DNA of 32,730 bases from Candidatus Doudnabacteria bacterium RIFCSPHIGHO2_01_48_18 (GTDB lineage: Bacteria > Patescibacteriota > Doudnabacteria > UBA920 > 2-01-FULL-46-14), in contig MFEF01000021.1 of the NCBI GenBank assembly GCA_001777515.1, positions 1-32,730 on the forward strand. Direction: 5' to 3'. Shown here in pieces: positions 17,905 to 26,397 of this stretch. The notes beneath the pieces were generated by a model. The model saw only the letters and a program-made list of their open reading frames with translations, made no database searches and was not told the origin of the DNA. The position numbers and the translations under genes were made by a program. Numbering within the stretch: position 1 is the first letter of the stretch; every line of letters starts with the position of its first letter.

Positions 17905-19004
17905 TTTGGCAGCGGTATTTTCGCGGTTTTGACTGGATATTTTTTACGGCCGCTTTGGTTCTGACAGCGGTCGGGATCATGATGATTTACTCGACAGGAT
18001 TTGCTGCCACTGTCGAGTCTTCGCTTTGGATCAGGCAGCTGGCGGCGCTTGTGATTGGCCTCGCGGGTATGTTTTTTTTCAGCTCGCTTGATTATCGGTT
18101 TTTGCGCAAGAACAGCTCCCTGATATACATTGGCGCCATATTGCTTCTGGGACTTGTTTTGATTATGGGACTCGAGATCCGCGGTTCAAAAAGGTGGTTT
18201 GAACTCGGTCCAGTCAACTTTCAGCCCGCAGAGCTATCCAAGCTGGCACTGATCATTATTTTGGCGAAATATTTTCAAGTCCGTCAGCCGTTTTTGCAGA
18301 AGTTTCGCTATATTATTTTGTCATTTATTTATGTGCTCATTCCGGTGGTTCTGATCATGCTTCAGCCAGACCTTGGTTCAGCTCTGGTGCATCTTGGCAT
18401 TTGGGCCGGTATGCTGCTGATGGCCGGTATCCCGAGACGCTTTTATCTCTATTTATTTTTGACGTTTGTTTTGGTTTCCGGGGGCGCGTGGCAATTTTTA
18501 CTTCAGGATTATCAGAAAGATCGAATCCTGACCTTTGTTGATCCGGCCGCAGATCCGCTTGGCAGGGGATATAATGTTATTCAGTCCATGGTGGCTGTCG
18601 GATCGGGCGGCATTTTTGGCCGGGGTCTTGCCCGCGGCCTGCAGAGCCAGCTCAGGTTCCTGCCGGAGAGACAAACCGATTTCATCTTTGCTTCTACCGT
18701 TGAGGAGCTTGGTTTTTTTGGCGGAACTCTTGTATTGGTTTTTTTGGGAATGGTCGTATTTCGTATTTTGCGGATCGTCAAACGGTCAGAAGACAGTTTT
18801 GGTGCGTACCTCGCTGCTGGCGCTTTTTTTCTGCTTTTGACCCAGATTGTGATCAACGTTGCAATGAATATCGGACTGCTGCCAGTCACTGGCATCACTC
18901 TGCCGTTTCTGTCCTATGGCGGTTCTTCGCTTGTCGCAACCTTTTGGCTCGTGGGCCTCGTAGAGAGCGTGGCGATCCATTCCACGCAGGTGAGATTTCG
19001 ATAA
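17901..19004 (+). CDS. rodA: RodA/FtsW family SEDS glycosyltransferase
   Basis: 'GSKRWFELGPVNFQPAELSKLALI', 'LQPDLGSALV', 'LPFLSYGGSSL'. Confidence 0.93.
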   Translation: MIWQRYFRGFDWIFFTAALVLTAVGIMMIYSTGFAATVESSLWIRQLAALVIGLAGMFFFSSLDYRFLRKNSSLIYIGAILLLGLVLIMGLEIRGSKRWFELGPVNFQPAELSKLALIIILAKYFQVRQPFLQKFRYIILSFIYVLIPVVLIMLQPDLGSALVHLGIWAGMLLMAGIPRRFYLYLFLTFVLVSGGAWQFLLQDYQKDRILTFVDPAADPLGRGYNVIQSMVAVGSGGIFGRGLARGLQSQLRFLPERQTDFIFASTVEELGFFGGTLVLVFLGMVVFRILRIVKRSEDSFGAYLAAGAFFLLLTQIVINVAMNIGLLPVTGITLPFLSYGGSSLVATFWLVGLVESVAIHSTQVRFR

Positions 19005-19011
19005 CCGCCCA

Positions 19012-19040
19012 TTGCAATGCGAAGAAAATTGGTGTATAAT
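19012..19040 (+). promoter_or_regulatory. Sigma70-like promoter TTGCAA-N17-TATAAT
   Basis: Followed by TAGGAG and ATG at 19060. Confidence 0.6.
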
Positions 19041-19059
19041 ATTGGTAGGAGAGCGATCC

Positions 19060-19416
19060 ATGCGAGAAACACACTTTCAAAAAATGATAGAACTCCTGGC
19101 CCTCGTATTGCATTGTCCCATTTGCTCGGCAAAATACAATGCCGAGAACACCAATGTCATTGAAACTAAGGCCGTGGACAAGGGTGAAGAGTCTTCCATG
19201 CTGGTTCACACTGACTGTGAGCGCTGCAAAAGCTCGGTGGTGTTCAGTATCTCCATGGATGGTCCGGAAATTTTCTCCGTAGGTATGGTTACAGACCTGA
19301 CGAGTGCTGACGCGGCTAGGTTTCGCGACGCCAATCAGATTACTGTGGACGAGGTCATGGAATTTCATGACTTTTTGGAGAATTTTGACGGTAATTTTGA
19401 AAAAGTCCTGCGTTAA
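19060..19416 (+). CDS. Zinc-ribbon-like protein (CPIC...CERC)
   Basis: Two CxxC motifs; start moved from 19012 to 19060 because of promoter and SD. Confidence 0.75.
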   Translation: MRETHFQKMIELLALVLHCPICSAKYNAENTNVIETKAVDKGEESSMLVHTDCERCKSSVVFSISMDGPEIFSVGMVTDLTSADAARFRDANQITVDEVMEFHDFLENFDGNFEKVLR

Positions 19417-19440
19417 TTTGTTCTACTGATCTCATACTAT

Positions 19441-19462
19441 AGCGCTTGACGGGCGCTTTTTA
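19441..19462 (+). terminator. Terminator AGCGC-TTGACGG-GCGCT-TTTT, overlapping the next promoter
   Basis: Hairpin plus T-run; its loop is the -35 TTGACG. Confidence 0.55.
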
Positions 19463-19474
19463 ATTTGGTATTAT
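19446..19474 (+). promoter_or_regulatory. rplY promoter TTGACG-N17-TATTAT
   Basis: -10 ends 10 nt before ATG 19485; no SD. Confidence 0.6.
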
Positions 19475-19484
19475 TTTTTTTACT

Positions 19485-20180
19485 ATGGAATACGCAATAC
19501 AAGCCCAAGCCCGAACAGTTTTGGGCAAACAGAATAGCAAACTTCGCAAGCAGGGGATTATCCCGGCGATTTTGTACGGCCGCGGCAAGCAGTCGCAGGC
19601 GATTCAGGTTTCCTCAAAACAGTTTGACAAAATATACAGACAGGCCGGGGAGAATACTCTCGTCAACCTCAAGATTGACGGCGGCAAAGAAACCAAGGTT
19701 CTCATTCATGACGTCGCGAAGCACTACATGAAAAATGAGGCGGTTCATGTTGATTTTTACGAGGTAGATTTAACCAAAAAAATTCACGCCAAAGTGCCGT
19801 TGGAATTTGTTGGGCTTGCTCCGGCGGTCAAAGAACTGGGTGGTATTTTCATGAAAATCGTGACTGAGGTTGAGGTAGAAAGCCTTCCTTCTGATCTGCC
19901 GCATAAGATCGAGATCAATGTCGAATCGCTCAAGACTTTTGAAGACGCAATCCGCATTTCTGACATCAAGGTAAAAGGCGATGTTAAGATTTTGGGCAAC
20001 GCTGAAGACATGATTGCGTCAGTGCAGGCGCCGCGAACTGAAGAAGAGCTTGCCTCACTGGAACAGTCAACCGCGGAGGCGGAAAAAGCAGCAGTTGAAG
20101 CTTTGACAAAAGAACCTGAAGCAGCCGCCGGGGAAGAGGGCGCAGAAGACGCGGAAAAGCCAGAGCCTAAAAAGGAATAA
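19485..20180 (+). CDS. rplY: 50S ribosomal protein L25/CTC
   Basis: 'ILYGRGKQSQAIQVSSKQF', 'HVDFYEVD', CTC-type C-terminal extension. Confidence 0.95.
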   Translation: MEYAIQAQARTVLGKQNSKLRKQGIIPAILYGRGKQSQAIQVSSKQFDKIYRQAGENTLVNLKIDGGKETKVLIHDVAKHYMKNEAVHVDFYEVDLTKKIHAKVPLEFVGLAPAVKELGGIFMKIVTEVEVESLPSDLPHKIEINVESLKTFEDAIRISDIKVKGDVKILGNAEDMIASVQAPRTEEELASLEQSTAEAEKAAVEALTKEPEAAAGEEGAEDAEKPEPKKE

Positions 20181-20185
20181 TTCTT

Positions 20186-21184
20186 GTGAGAAAAGCGATT
20201 ACCGCAATAGTAATAATCGCGGCAGCAGTTACAGGGTACGTCATCTCGTACCCTGTTTTTAACAACGGCGAAAAATTGGGGGGCGGTAAACAGATCGCGG
20301 GCGAGCAAGATCCCAAGCAAACGCAAAACGGGCCGTTTGTTGCCGTGATTTACGATAATGACCCGAATGCCAGGCCGCAGTTTGGGCTATCAGAAGCAAG
20401 CATTGTATTCGAGACCGTAGCCGAGGGCGGCATCACTCGCATGCTCGCCTTTTTCGACAAACACCAAAAGATCACGAAGATTGGACCAGTGCGCTCGGCC
20501 AGGCCGTATTTTGTGGATTGGGCCAGGGGCTTTGGCAGTGCACTCGCGCATTCTGGGGGATCAAGAGAAGCGCTGGCGCAAATCTCTTCACTCGGGAATG
20601 CTTTCCATGATATTAATGAATTTTTCAATGAACACACTTTCAGGCGAGATACCAGAAGGACAGCACCTCACAATCTTTTTACATCTTCAGATCTGCTGCA
20701 GAGCTTTGCGAGTGGCAAAGCCTGGCCGCTTGAAATGCAGATCTCGCCTTGGGCGGTGAGTGACGAAAAGGCGGGCGAGAATGTGCAAACCACAGCCACA
20801 AGCATCCGCGTTGATTTCAGCTATCCGCAGTTCGTAGCCAGCTACCAGTATGACGTGACAAATAAAAACTATATTCGATCGCTTGGCGGGAGGCCTGACA
20901 AGGACGCGATCAACGGCCAGCAGATAACGGCCAAGAATGTGGTGATTTTATACACGACAAGCTCGGTCATTGACCCCAAGCTTCTAACTGTGGATTTGAT
21001 CACGTCTGGAAGCGGCAGGGCGATGGTCTTTACGAACGGCAAGGTCATGCAGGCCCGCTGGCAGAAAAGCGGTAGCGCAGGCGAGCTCAAGATCGTTGAT
21101 GCTGATGGTTCAAGCGTGGTCATAGGCCATGGTCCAACCTGGATCGAGGTCATCGACCAGAACGCCGCCGCAAGCTGGAAATAA
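20186..21184 (+). CDS. DUF3048 (YerB-like) secreted protein
   Basis: 'RPQFGLSEASIVFETVAEGGITRMLAFFDKHQKITKIGPVRSARPYFVDWA'. Confidence 0.88.
   Translation: MRKAITAIVIIAAAVTGYVISYPVFNNGEKLGGGKQIAGEQDPKQTQNGPFVAVIYDNDPNARPQFGLSEASIVFETVAEGGITRMLAFFDKHQKITKIGPVRSARPYFVDWARGFGSALAHSGGSREALAQISSLGNAFHDINEFFNEHTFRRDTRRTAPHNLFTSSDLLQSFASGKAWPLEMQISPWAVSDEKAGENVQTTATSIRVDFSYPQFVASYQYDVTNKNYIRSLGGRPDKDAINGQQITAKNVVILYTTSSVIDPKLLTVDLITSGSGRAMVFTNGKVMQARWQKSGSAGELKIVDADGSSVVIGHGPTWIEVIDQNAAASWK
20231..20260 (+). terminator. Terminator-like hairpin within the signal-peptide coding region
   Basis: ACAGGGTACG-TCATCT-CGTACCCTGT-TTTT, 10-bp perfect stem. Confidence 0.6.
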
Positions 21185-21219
21185 TCTATTTTTTTCGTTA
21201 GAATACGGATAGCAGTAAG

Positions 21220-21243
21220 GCAGTCGTGCTGACTGCTTTTTTG
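21220..21243 (+). terminator. Rho-independent terminator upstream of purA
   Basis: GCAGTC-GTGCT-GACTGC followed by TTTTTT. Confidence 0.65.
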
Positions 21244-21268
21244 ATGAATTTTCTTGAGGAGGAAAAAT

Positions 21269-22582
21269 ATGAAACGGAACTTGGCTGTAGTTGGATTGCA
21301 GCGAGGCGACGAAGGAAAAGGCAAGCTCGTGGATTTGCTGTCTCAGGGGTTTGATTGCGTGGTTCGCTATCAGGGCGGACACAACGCTGGGCATACAGTG
21401 CGTATCGGACTCCAGATTCATAAGCTGCACTTGATCCCGTCCGGTATTTTTCGGTTCCGAACACAGTGCGTCATCGGCGGCGGAGTGGTTCTCGACCCCA
21501 CAGCTTTTATGGAAGAGGCGGACAAGCTTCAAATGCTGGATCTCACTGGAAGGTTGTTTGTTTCCGACAGGGCGCATTTGATAATGCCCTGGCATCCCAA
21601 AATCGAAAAAGCTCAGGCCGTGCATTACGGACAGGGTAAAGTTGGAACCACTCAGCGCGGCATTGGTCCGGCTTATGAGGACAAAGCGGGCCGTCGCGGC
21701 TTTCGCGCAGTTGATATTCTCAATGGTGAGAAATTTGAGGAAAGGGTTTACGACGAATGGCCAAAAAGGAACAAACAGCTTTATGGTCATGAGGTCAGTG
21801 AGCCGGAGTTACAGCGCTTTCTGGTTTCTGCCCGCAAACTCGCTCCCTTCATTTACGACACGCGTGTTCTGCTCAACAGGATAATCAGGCAGGAGAAAAG
21901 CGTATTGTTTGAGGGTGCTCAGGCATTTGGACTTGATCTGGATCACGGCGTTTATCCCTATGTCACTTCTTCCAATCCCACTGTCGGCGGGATATCTACA
22001 GGCACGGGCGTGGCAGCTAAATACATTCACAGCGTGCTGGGCGTTGTCAAAGCATACAAGACCAGCGTCGGGGGCGGGTATTTTCTCACGATTGATGCGG
22101 GGGAGGACGGCCGGCATATGTATCAGGCTGGGGAAGAGGTCGGTACCAGCACGGGCAGGGATCGCGATTGTGGCTGGTTTGACGCAGTGGAAGTCAGGGA
22201 CGCGGTAATGATCAACGGCGTGGACGCGTTGGCAGTGATGAAGCTTGATGTTCTGACGGGTCTTTCGAAAATTCGTATCTGCACGCATTATATGCTGGAC
22301 GGCAAGGCAATTTATCACACTCCGGCGGACGCTGATGCTCTGGCCCGGTGTGTTCCATTCTACGTTGTTTTGCCGGGATGGACAGAGAATATCAGCAGCG
22401 TCAGATCTTTCCCTGACCTGCCGAGGAACGCACAGGAGTTTCTGCTCCGGCTGCAGGACATCTGCGAAGTGCCGATCAAAATTATCTCAGTCGGCCCGGA
22501 GCGAAATCAGACTACCATGATTTCCAACGTCGCCGAAATGGAATGGATGGACCGTCTCGCGGAAACCTCGGTGGTCGTTTAG
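21269..22582 (+). CDS. purA: Adenylosuccinate synthetase (start placed at ATG 21269, after GAGGAGGA SD)
   Basis: 'VGLQRGDEGKGKLVDLL', 'GGHNAGHTV', 'GTTQRGIGPAYEDKAGRRGFR'. Confidence 0.97.
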   Translation: MKRNLAVVGLQRGDEGKGKLVDLLSQGFDCVVRYQGGHNAGHTVRIGLQIHKLHLIPSGIFRFRTQCVIGGGVVLDPTAFMEEADKLQMLDLTGRLFVSDRAHLIMPWHPKIEKAQAVHYGQGKVGTTQRGIGPAYEDKAGRRGFRAVDILNGEKFEERVYDEWPKRNKQLYGHEVSEPELQRFLVSARKLAPFIYDTRVLLNRIIRQEKSVLFEGAQAFGLDLDHGVYPYVTSSNPTVGGISTGTGVAAKYIHSVLGVVKAYKTSVGGGYFLTIDAGEDGRHMYQAGEEVGTSTGRDRDCGWFDAVEVRDAVMINGVDALAVMKLDVLTGLSKIRICTHYMLDGKAIYHTPADADALARCVPFYVVLPGWTENISSVRSFPDLPRNAQEFLLRLQDICEVPIKIISVGPERNQTTMISNVAEMEWMDRLAETSVVV

Positions 22583-22596
22583 TCGCTGTTTTCTAT

Positions 22597-22658
22597 ATAT
22601 CCTCCAGAATAAAATTGTCGCAGAGCGCGCGACAATCAATTCTGGAGGATATTTTTTC
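22597..22658 (+). terminator. Strong stem-loop terminator between convergent purA and guaA
   Basis: ATATCCTCCAGAAT..ATTGTCGC / GCGACAAT..ATTCTGGAGGATAT + T6. Confidence 0.85.
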
Positions 22659-22685
22659 ACTCGACGGTGGCGGCAACGCGGTTAT

Positions 22686-24212
22686 TTATTCCCACTCGAC
22701 TGTAGCCGGGGGTTTGGAAGTTATGTCATAGACAACTCTATTTATTCCTGGGACTTCGTTGGTGATGCGCACGGAGATTTGTTCCAGCAAGGAATAGGGG
22801 AGGTGCACCCAATCAGCAGTCAGGAATTCAGCGGTTTCAATTGCTCTGAGAATGATCGGCTGGCCATAGGTTCTGGAATCTCCCGCGACTCCAACCGATC
22901 TGATATCGGGCAGGGCAACGAAATAAAAAAATTGCGAATTTTTGATAAACGAAGTTTTTTCCATTTCCTCGCTTACTATCTGATCAGCGTGGCGCAGAGT
23001 ATTAAGTTTTTTTTCGGTAACTTCGCCGATGATTCGGACAGCTAGCCCTGGCCCAGGAAAAGGCATGCGGTAGGTTATTTTTTTCGGCAAACCGAGTTCG
23101 TCGCCGACCTTTCTCACCTCATATTTATAAAGATCGCGCAATGGTTCTATCAGTTTGAAACCAAATTTTTCTGGCAGCCCACCGACATTGTGGTGGGATT
23201 TGATGACCGCTGTATGTTTTCCGCCTGAACTAAAACCCGAACTTACTACGTCTGTGTAAAGAGTGCCTTGTACTAACCATTTAACCTCACCAATTTTTTT
23301 GGCTTCCCGTTCAAAGATTTTTATAAATAAGCCGCCAATAGTTTTTCGTTTTTTTTCCGGATCAGTAATGCCTCTCAGGCTTTTTATAAATTCTTTTTTT
23401 GCATCGATTATTTTCAAATTCATCTTCATATGAGATTTGAAAGTTTTCCTCAAATTCTCAGTCTCTCCGCTGCGCATGAGGCCGGTATCGACATAAATGC
23501 AGGTCAGATTTTTTCCAATTGCCCGATGGACCATGGTGGCGGCGATAGCCGAATCCACCCCTCCGGAAAGCGCACAGACGGCCTTGGATTTTCCGATTTG
23601 TTTTTTTATTTGCGAAATCGAATCTTTGATGAAATTTTGCATTGACCAATCACGTTTTGCCTTGCAAATTCGTAAAAAGTTTTCTAGGATTTTTTTACCG
23701 TTCGTAGTATGAACTACTTCCGGATGAAATTGAATTCCATAAATTTTGTGTTTTTCGTCAGCCATGGCCGCGATCGGACAGTTTAGGGAACTGGCGATTT
23801 TCACAAAATTTTTCGGGAGCCTTACGACCTGATCACCATGCGACATCCATGTTAATTGAACGCTATTTAGACCCGAGAACAGGGGAGACTTTTTAGTGAT
23901 TTTTATGGACGTTGGTCCGTATTCTCGCTTCGAGCCGGCTTTGACCTTGCCTGTCAGTTCAAAAGCCGTGAGCTGCATGCCATAGCAGATTCCTAGGATC
24001 GGAATGCCAAGCGTGTAGATTTTTTTATCGACGCGCAGCGCGTCACTGTCGGAAAGGTTTTGCGGCCCGCCGGAGAGAATGATGCCCTCCGCAGTTTTCA
24101 ATTTGTCGAGCGAAATATTTGGTGCGACCAGCTCGGCAAAAACACCCAGCTCGCGGATGCGGCGGGTGATGAGGTGGGAATATTGAGAACCGAAATCGAG
24201 AACAAAAATCAT
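22686..24212 (-). CDS. guaA: GMP synthase (glutamine-hydrolysing)
   Basis: 'ILDFGSQYSHLI'-like start, 'GICYGMQ', 'ALSGGVDSAIAATMVHRAIG'. Confidence 0.98.
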   Translation of the reverse strand: MIFVLDFGSQYSHLITRRIRELGVFAELVAPNISLDKLKTAEGIILSGGPQNLSDSDALRVDKKIYTLGIPILGICYGMQLTAFELTGKVKAGSKREYGPTSIKITKKSPLFSGLNSVQLTWMSHGDQVVRLPKNFVKIASSLNCPIAAMADEKHKIYGIQFHPEVVHTTNGKKILENFLRICKAKRDWSMQNFIKDSISQIKKQIGKSKAVCALSGGVDSAIAATMVHRAIGKNLTCIYVDTGLMRSGETENLRKTFKSHMKMNLKIIDAKKEFIKSLRGITDPEKKRKTIGGLFIKIFEREAKKIGEVKWLVQGTLYTDVVSSGFSSGGKHTAVIKSHHNVGGLPEKFGFKLIEPLRDLYKYEVRKVGDELGLPKKITYRMPFPGPGLAVRIIGEVTEKKLNTLRHADQIVSEEMEKTSFIKNSQFFYFVALPDIRSVGVAGDSRTYGQPIILRAIETAEFLTADWVHLPYSLLEQISVRITNEVPGINRVVYDITSKPPATVEWE

Positions 24213-24286
24213 GGAGAATTTCTAATTACCTAATTGATCTAATTTCTAAATAAGCACCAATGTCTAATTTGGGAAATTGGGATTGA

Positions 24287-25273
24287 TCAATTTATGAATG
24301 TGGCCTCAAACGCCCATTTGGTGCACTGGGCAACCTCTTTGCTCGAGAGGATTTTATTTTTGATCAAAAATTCCTGCTCTTTATGGATGTTGGTGCGGTA
24401 CATTTCCGGGCCATCGGTGTTGATCGTAAATCTGACCTTGTAGCGTTTGAATGTGCGAACGATGGTTTTTAGTTCAGCGGCATTTTTTACCACGCTGTTT
24501 CTAAGGTTTGAGGTCGGACAAATCTCGAGAACGATTTTTTGTTTGACGATCGCTTTCATAAGCTTTGGATCGCGAGCGGCCATAACTCCATGGCCGATCC
24601 GGTCCGGTTTTATTTCCGCAACCACGTAGCGCATTTCCTCCAGGTCGCCTTCTTCTCCAGTGTGTATAGTTACGCCCAGGCCGGCTTTTTTTGCTCTAGC
24701 GAACAGTGGCGCATGTTCCCTCATGGAAAAAGTTTTTTTCTGAGGTCCCGCAAGATCTATTCCGATGATGCCATTTTTGTATTTTATCGCTTTTCGGACA
24801 ATGATTTCGTTCTGCTGATACGTCAATGTGCGGTCAATCATCAATATGATCCCAGCGCGGACCTGGGGATATTCCAGAAGAGCCTTATCGAGTCCCCACA
24901 CTGCTGATAGGATGATATGGTCGAGGTCGCGTTCGCCGCCGCGATTTCTTTTCATCGGGTTAAAGCGCAGTTCCTGAAGCACCAGGTTATTTTTTCGATA
25001 ACCCCCGCTGATGATGCTTTTCACTGATTCTTCGACTGCCTCAGGCGAGGATTGAATAAGCTCGGTCCAGTGGTAGAAATTTTTATCAAGATCAGTAACG
25101 CTGCGGTTTTTCTCGCCCGGATCGACTGTGATCATATCTTCAAACTCCCAGTAATTTTTTGTGGGGAGTTTTATCCCTTGGCGGTGGGCGATGGACCAGA
25201 GAATCGGCGGGTCAACAGCCGCGCCAAGATGGGTATGAAGTTCGGCTCTCGGGATTTCGGTTTTTTTCGGCAT
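24287..25273 (-). CDS. Adenosine deaminase-like metallohydrolase with altered motifs
   Basis: 'AELHTHLGAAV', 'HTGEEGD', 'RIGHGV', 'EICPTSNL', 'INTDGPEMYRTNIHKE'. Confidence 0.88.
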   Translation of the reverse strand: MPKKTEIPRAELHTHLGAAVDPPILWSIAHRQGIKLPTKNYWEFEDMITVDPGEKNRSVTDLDKNFYHWTELIQSSPEAVEESVKSIISGGYRKNNLVLQELRFNPMKRNRGGERDLDHIILSAVWGLDKALLEYPQVRAGIILMIDRTLTYQQNEIIVRKAIKYKNGIIGIDLAGPQKKTFSMREHAPLFARAKKAGLGVTIHTGEEGDLEEMRYVVAEIKPDRIGHGVMAARDPKLMKAIVKQKIVLEICPTSNLRNSVVKNAAELKTIVRTFKRYKVRFTINTDGPEMYRTNIHKEQEFLIKNKILSSKEVAQCTKWAFEATFIN

Positions 25274-25338
25274 TTGAGTAAATTAAAAATTTTAAAATTT
25301 TACACTGTCACTTTGATCTTTGATATTTACATTTTTCA

Positions 25339-26397
25339 TTAATAGTTGGGCGAACGCTTAATTATTGTTATAGAATGGGGGTGTGACTCTTTCAATCCGG
25401 CGTTGGTAATCTGGATAAACCTGGCGCATTCGGGCATGTCAGCAATGGTTTTTGCCCCAATATATCCCATGCCGCTCTTGATGCCGCCAGTGATCTGAAA
25501 AATTACGTCCGCAAGCTTTCCTTTGTATGGCGTGACCGCTTCGACACCTTCCGGTATATAGTTCTTTTCCGTCTTTTGGAAATACCGGTCAGAAGATTTG
25601 CCGCCCTGCATTACGCCAAGCGAACCCATACCGCGGTATGATTTAAACTCTTTGCCATTGATTTTGACAACCTTGCCTGGTGCTTCGGCTGTGCCAGCGA
25701 GCATGGAGCCAAGCATAACCGTAGAGGCGCCGGCCGCGAGTGCTTTTACAGCGTCGCCAGAATATTTGATGCCACCGTCAGCGATCACTGGAATGCCTTT
25801 TTTGCTTGCGATTTTTGCAACATCAAGTATAGCCGTGAGCTGCGGCACCCCAATGCCGGCAACAATTCTCGTAGTACAAATCGAACCTGGACCCACACCT
25901 ACCTTGATGGCGTCAGCAAATTTTATGAGTTCGGCGGCGGCTTCCTTGGTGGCGATATTGCCGACGATGAGCTGCGCGCGAATCGCTTTTTTGATTTCTT
26001 TCGCGCCCTTCAGAGAGGCGATGTTGTGCGCATGAGCTGTATCTACGATAATCACGTCCGCGCCAGCTTTATCAAGGGCTTTGGCGCGCTCTAGGTCATA
26101 CGCGCCTACCGCAGCACCAACCGCGATATCAGCGCGTTTCGCTTTTTTGACCATCGCGACCTGATCGGCAATGGAGCAATTGCGATGCAATACAGCCATC
26201 CCGCCGAGGTGGCCTAACGAAACAGCCATAGACGTCTCAGAGACTGTGTCCATGGCTGCAGAAAGAATGGGAATTTTCAGATTGATTTTGCGCGTGAGCT
26301 TTGTTTCGAGCGAGACCTCGCCTCGTACCACCCCAGATTCTCTGGGCTCAAGTAATACGTCGTCAAAGGTCAAACCTAACCGGTATTGAACGTCCAT
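25339..26397 (-). CDS. guaB: IMP dehydrogenase lacking the CBS (Bateman) domain
   Basis: '[10 protein letters not shown]', '[20 protein letters not shown]', '[10 protein letters not shown]'; 352 aa, no CBS pair. Confidence 0.93.
   Translation of the reverse strand: MDVQYRLGLTFDDVLLEPRESGVVRGEVSLETKLTRKINLKIPILSAAMDTVSETSMAVSLGHLGGMAVLHRNCSIADQVAMVKKAKRADIAVGAAVGAYDLERAKALDKAGADVIIVDTAHAHNIASLKGAKEIKKAIRAQLIVGNIATKEAAAELIKFADAIKVGVGPGSICTTRIVAGIGVPQLTAILDVAKIASKKGIPVIADGGIKYSGDAVKALAAGASTVMLGSMLAGTAEAPGKVVKINGKEFKSYRGMGSLGVMQGGKSSDRYFQKTEKNYIPEGVEAVTPYKGKLADVIFQITGGIKSGMGYIGAKTIADMPECARFIQITNAGLKESHPHSITIIKRSPNY

Noticed and set aside
21269-22582. PurA motif variant LQRGDEGKGK (usual QWGDEGKGK) as a functional oddity
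   Set aside because: The position is known to vary and the rest of the active site looks normal.
24213-24286. Repetitive TAATTTCTAA-like stretch between guaA and the deaminase gene
   Set aside because: Short low-complexity AT-rich spacer; no clear repeat unit or structure.
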